From assembly GCF_937997595.1 (NCBI RefSeq), contig NZ_CALKTS010000225.1, positions 1-23,188 of the forward strand: DNA of 23,188 bases, in the 5' to 3' direction. The notes under the pieces are model-generated. The model did no database searches. It was not told where the DNA came from and was given only the letters and a program-made list of their open reading frames with translations. This document shows positions 21,321 to 23,188 of this stretch, piece after piece. The translations under genes and the position numbers were made by a program. Position 1 is the stretch's first letter. Each line of letters starts with the position of its first letter. This stretch comes from an uncultured Campylobacter sp. (lineage in GTDB: Bacteria > Campylobacterota > Campylobacteria > Campylobacterales > Campylobacteraceae).

Positions 21321-21560
21321 ATCAAAATTTAGTAAATTTCGGCTAAATTTTTGCAATTTGCGCTAAAGAGGCGAAATTCTATCTACTGCAAACTTTAGCG
21401 TAGAGGCTCAAAGCGGAATTTATGCTGTAAAATTTTAAGCGAATTTTACCTTCCCGCTGAAATTTCAATCGTAGAAATTTCGCAGCGAAATTCTAAGGCG
21501 GAATTTCATCTAGACGCCAAATTCCAGCACGAAATTTCGCGTAGAATTTTAAAATTTAGC
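21321..21560. repeat. AATT-word mosaic between the ABC exporter and the cytochrome gene
   Basis: At least a dozen AAATTT, GAATTT, AAATTC and AAAATTTT words occur at short intervals, with GCG-containing linkers (for example AAATTTCGCAGCGAAATTCT near 21475-21494). The pattern is the same as in the spacers at 6600-6780, 8725-8870 and 10005-10400. No coding sequence is seen. Confidence 0.65.
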
Positions 21561-21564
21561 CACT

Positions 21565-23118
21565 TTACTTTATGCGCGAAATTTCGCCGCCTCGCATCTT
21601 ATAAATTTTATCTGCGGCGCCGAAGTATTTATCATCGTGCGAGATCGCAAAGATCGTGTATCCGCGCGATTTCAGCTCGGGCAAAATCCGCTCGTAAAAC
21701 TCCGCGCGAAACTGCGGATCGAGATCCGCCGCAAACTCATCGAGCATCAAAAATTTTCGCCCGTCCATCAGCACGCTTACGAGTGCTAGGCGCTTGCGCT
21801 GCCCGCTAGATAGGCTTGTGGTGCTAAATTTAGTCCCCTTTAGCTCAACCTTATCCTGCAGGTGCGTAAGCGCCAGCCACTCGCGCGCGATGTCCGCATC
21901 GCCCGTAGCGTAGTCGAAGAGATAAAAATCGCTGAAAACCGCGCTTATGTTATTGCTGTAGGCGCGCAGATCAGAGGGTTTAAGAGCCGCACCGTCGGTT
22001 AAAATTTCGCCGGCTTGCGGCGTATAAAGGCCTGCTAAAATCATAAAAAGCGTCGATTTTCCGCTGCCGTTTTCGCCGATTAAAAACACCGTCTCGCCCG
22101 CATTTAGCTGTAAGTTCACCCCTTTGATGCCGAATTTCCCGTCTGGATACGAAAAGCCCACGTCTTTAAGCTCCAGGCTGCGCCACGGCTGCATTTGCGC
22201 AAGCTCAAATCCCTGCACGAATGGATCTAAGCCCAACTCATTGATCTTTGCGTAGGCAATCTTGGCGCGCAGCACGCTAGGAAGCGAGAATATGAGCATC
22301 ATCAAAGGCGCGCGCAAAAAAAGCACCGTAAGCGCGATCGTTACGGCGTTTGCAAGCTCCGCTTTGCCGCCGCTAAGCCCAAAATAAAGCACAAATCCCA
22401 CCGCGCCTAGCATCATCACGTTCATAAAATTACTCGCAAACGCGCCGTAAACCTCGGCTCGCAGCGAGCTTTGGCGTAAATTTTGCGCGTTGGGCAAAAA
22501 GTCGTTTTCGTATAGGCTCTTTGCTTTGGCTAGGCTTAGCGACAGCTCCTTGTGCCCCTCGATCGCCGCGGCGTAGTTTTTATACAAAACGTCCTCGTTT
22601 TGGCGGTACAGATCGTAATTTTGCATGACCTTTTTCATCAAAAAACGATTGAAAATCATCAGCGCGCCGATCCAAACGAATAAAAACGCAAACATCATAG
22701 GCGCGATGTATAGCACGTAGACGCCGCAAAATAGCACGATCATCGCGCCTTGAATAAGCTCGGAGATGCGCATAAAGCCCTCGGTCAGGCGCGAAATATC
22801 ACTGGAAAGGGACGCAAGCAGGTTTGCCTTCGACGCAGCCTCGATGCGCTCGAACTTCGTATCGATGATCTGCTTGATGATCTTGGTGCGCAGATCGAAT
22901 ACAAAGTCGTTTTCCATCTTGCAAAGCATGATACGGCTTAGCACCGAAAGCAGCAGAAATAGCGCCAAGAGTGCGAAAAATAGCGCGATGATGCGCCCGC
23001 CTCTTTCGGCGCCGTCAAGTAGATATTTATTGATAAAGCTTAAAATCAAGATCCCCGAGCCGCTGTAGATCGCGTTTAGCGCGAGCATCGCGAGGATTTG
23101 TTTGGTATATTTTTTCAT
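21565..23118 (-). CDS. Cyclic-peptide-type ABC exporter (fused permease and ATPase)
   Basis: A single-chain half transporter of 517 residues from the ATG at 23118. About six membrane helices lie in residues 8-290. The ATPase domain has Walker A GENGSGKST, the variant signature LSSGQRKRLAL, Walker B FLMLDEFAADLDP, and a switch region FAISHDDKYF. The LS-x-GQRKRLAL and DE-x-AADLDP combination matches the PvdE/SyrD/YojI group, which exports siderophore peptides, lipopeptides or microcins. The frame extends to a TTG at 23130, but that lacks a ribosome binding site and the ATG four codons later is the better start. No biosynthetic or precursor gene is visible in the window, so the substrate is unknown. 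Confidence 0.9.
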   Translation of the reverse strand: MKKYTKQILAMLALNAIYSGSGILILSFINKYLLDGAERGGRIIALFFALLALFLLLSVLSRIMLCKMENDFVFDLRTKIIKQIIDTKFERIEAASKANLLASLSSDISRLTEGFMRISELIQGAMIVLFCGVYVLYIAPMMFAFLFVWIGALMIFNRFLMKKVMQNYDLYRQNEDVLYKNYAAAIEGHKELSLSLAKAKSLYENDFLPNAQNLRQSSLRAEVYGAFASNFMNVMMLGAVGFVLYFGLSGGKAELANAVTIALTVLFLRAPLMMLIFSLPSVLRAKIAYAKINELGLDPFVQGFELAQMQPWRSLELKDVGFSYPDGKFGIKGVNLQLNAGETVFLIGENGSGKSTLFMILAGLYTPQAGEILTDGAALKPSDLRAYSNNISAVFSDFYLFDYATGDADIAREWLALTHLQDKVELKGTKFSTTSLSSGQRKRLALVSVLMDGRKFLMLDEFAADLDPQFRAEFYERILPELKSRGYTIFAISHDDKYFGAADKIYKMRGGEISRIK

Positions 23119-23188
23119 CTTTCGCCCCAATGAAATTTGAGCGCAATTGTGGCAAAATTCGCTTGAAAAAACGGTTAAATTTTAAATC

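Noticed and set aside
23119..23130. TTG start for the ABC exporter
   Set aside because: No ribosome binding site before the TTG; the ATG four codons later follows a G-rich stretch and gives the natural MKKYTK start.

Overview
The window looks like a piece of an epsilonproteobacterial chromosome, most likely a Campylobacter of the higher-GC type. The minus-strand run rpsB - tsf - ABC ATPase - acidic protein - gmk - tatA - argS (17711 down to 10437) matches the gene order I recall from C. jejuni, except that fliR, expected between the ABC ATPase and the acidic protein, is missing and only 57 bases remain there. Coding sequences are fairly GC-rich while spacers are full of AAATTT / AAAATTTT / GAATTC words. 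A flagellar gene missing from an otherwise conserved operon, together with this base composition, suggests a non-flagellated species such as C. gracilis. This is inference and was not searched.

Layout. 1-2038: ilvC (cut by the window start) and proC, divergent, for branched-chain amino acid and proline synthesis. 2039-10436: an accessory region of small genes with long repeat-rich spacers. It holds a protein with a Cys4 tail, a DUF1963/YwqG-like protein, a SMI1/KNR4 (SUKH) protein, a DUF4299-like protein, a small frameshifted gene, a DUF3137-like membrane protein, a small membrane protein and a cysteine-rich Sel1-repeat (Hcp-like) protein. The first part resembles a 'polyimmunity' array without its toxins. 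10437-17711: the seven-gene translation/housekeeping operon. 17992-21284: iadA, pgeF, ribE and a periplasmic cytochrome c553, all on the minus strand. 21565-23118: a cyclic-peptide-type ABC exporter.

The most unusual signal is a family of short AATT-centred, often palindromic repeats. They fill the spacers, form hairpins, and make up near-identical promoter blocks in front of two accessory genes (40 of 42 positions). Matching sequence also lies in frame inside housekeeping enzymes: ProC carries about 70 extra residues, ArgS about 73 and riboflavin synthase about 42. ProC and ArgS share an exact 12-mer read in the same frame, giving Gln-Asn-Ser-Ala in both. This resembles the Rickettsia palindromic elements that insert into genes, and is the best candidate here for something undescribed in this lineage.
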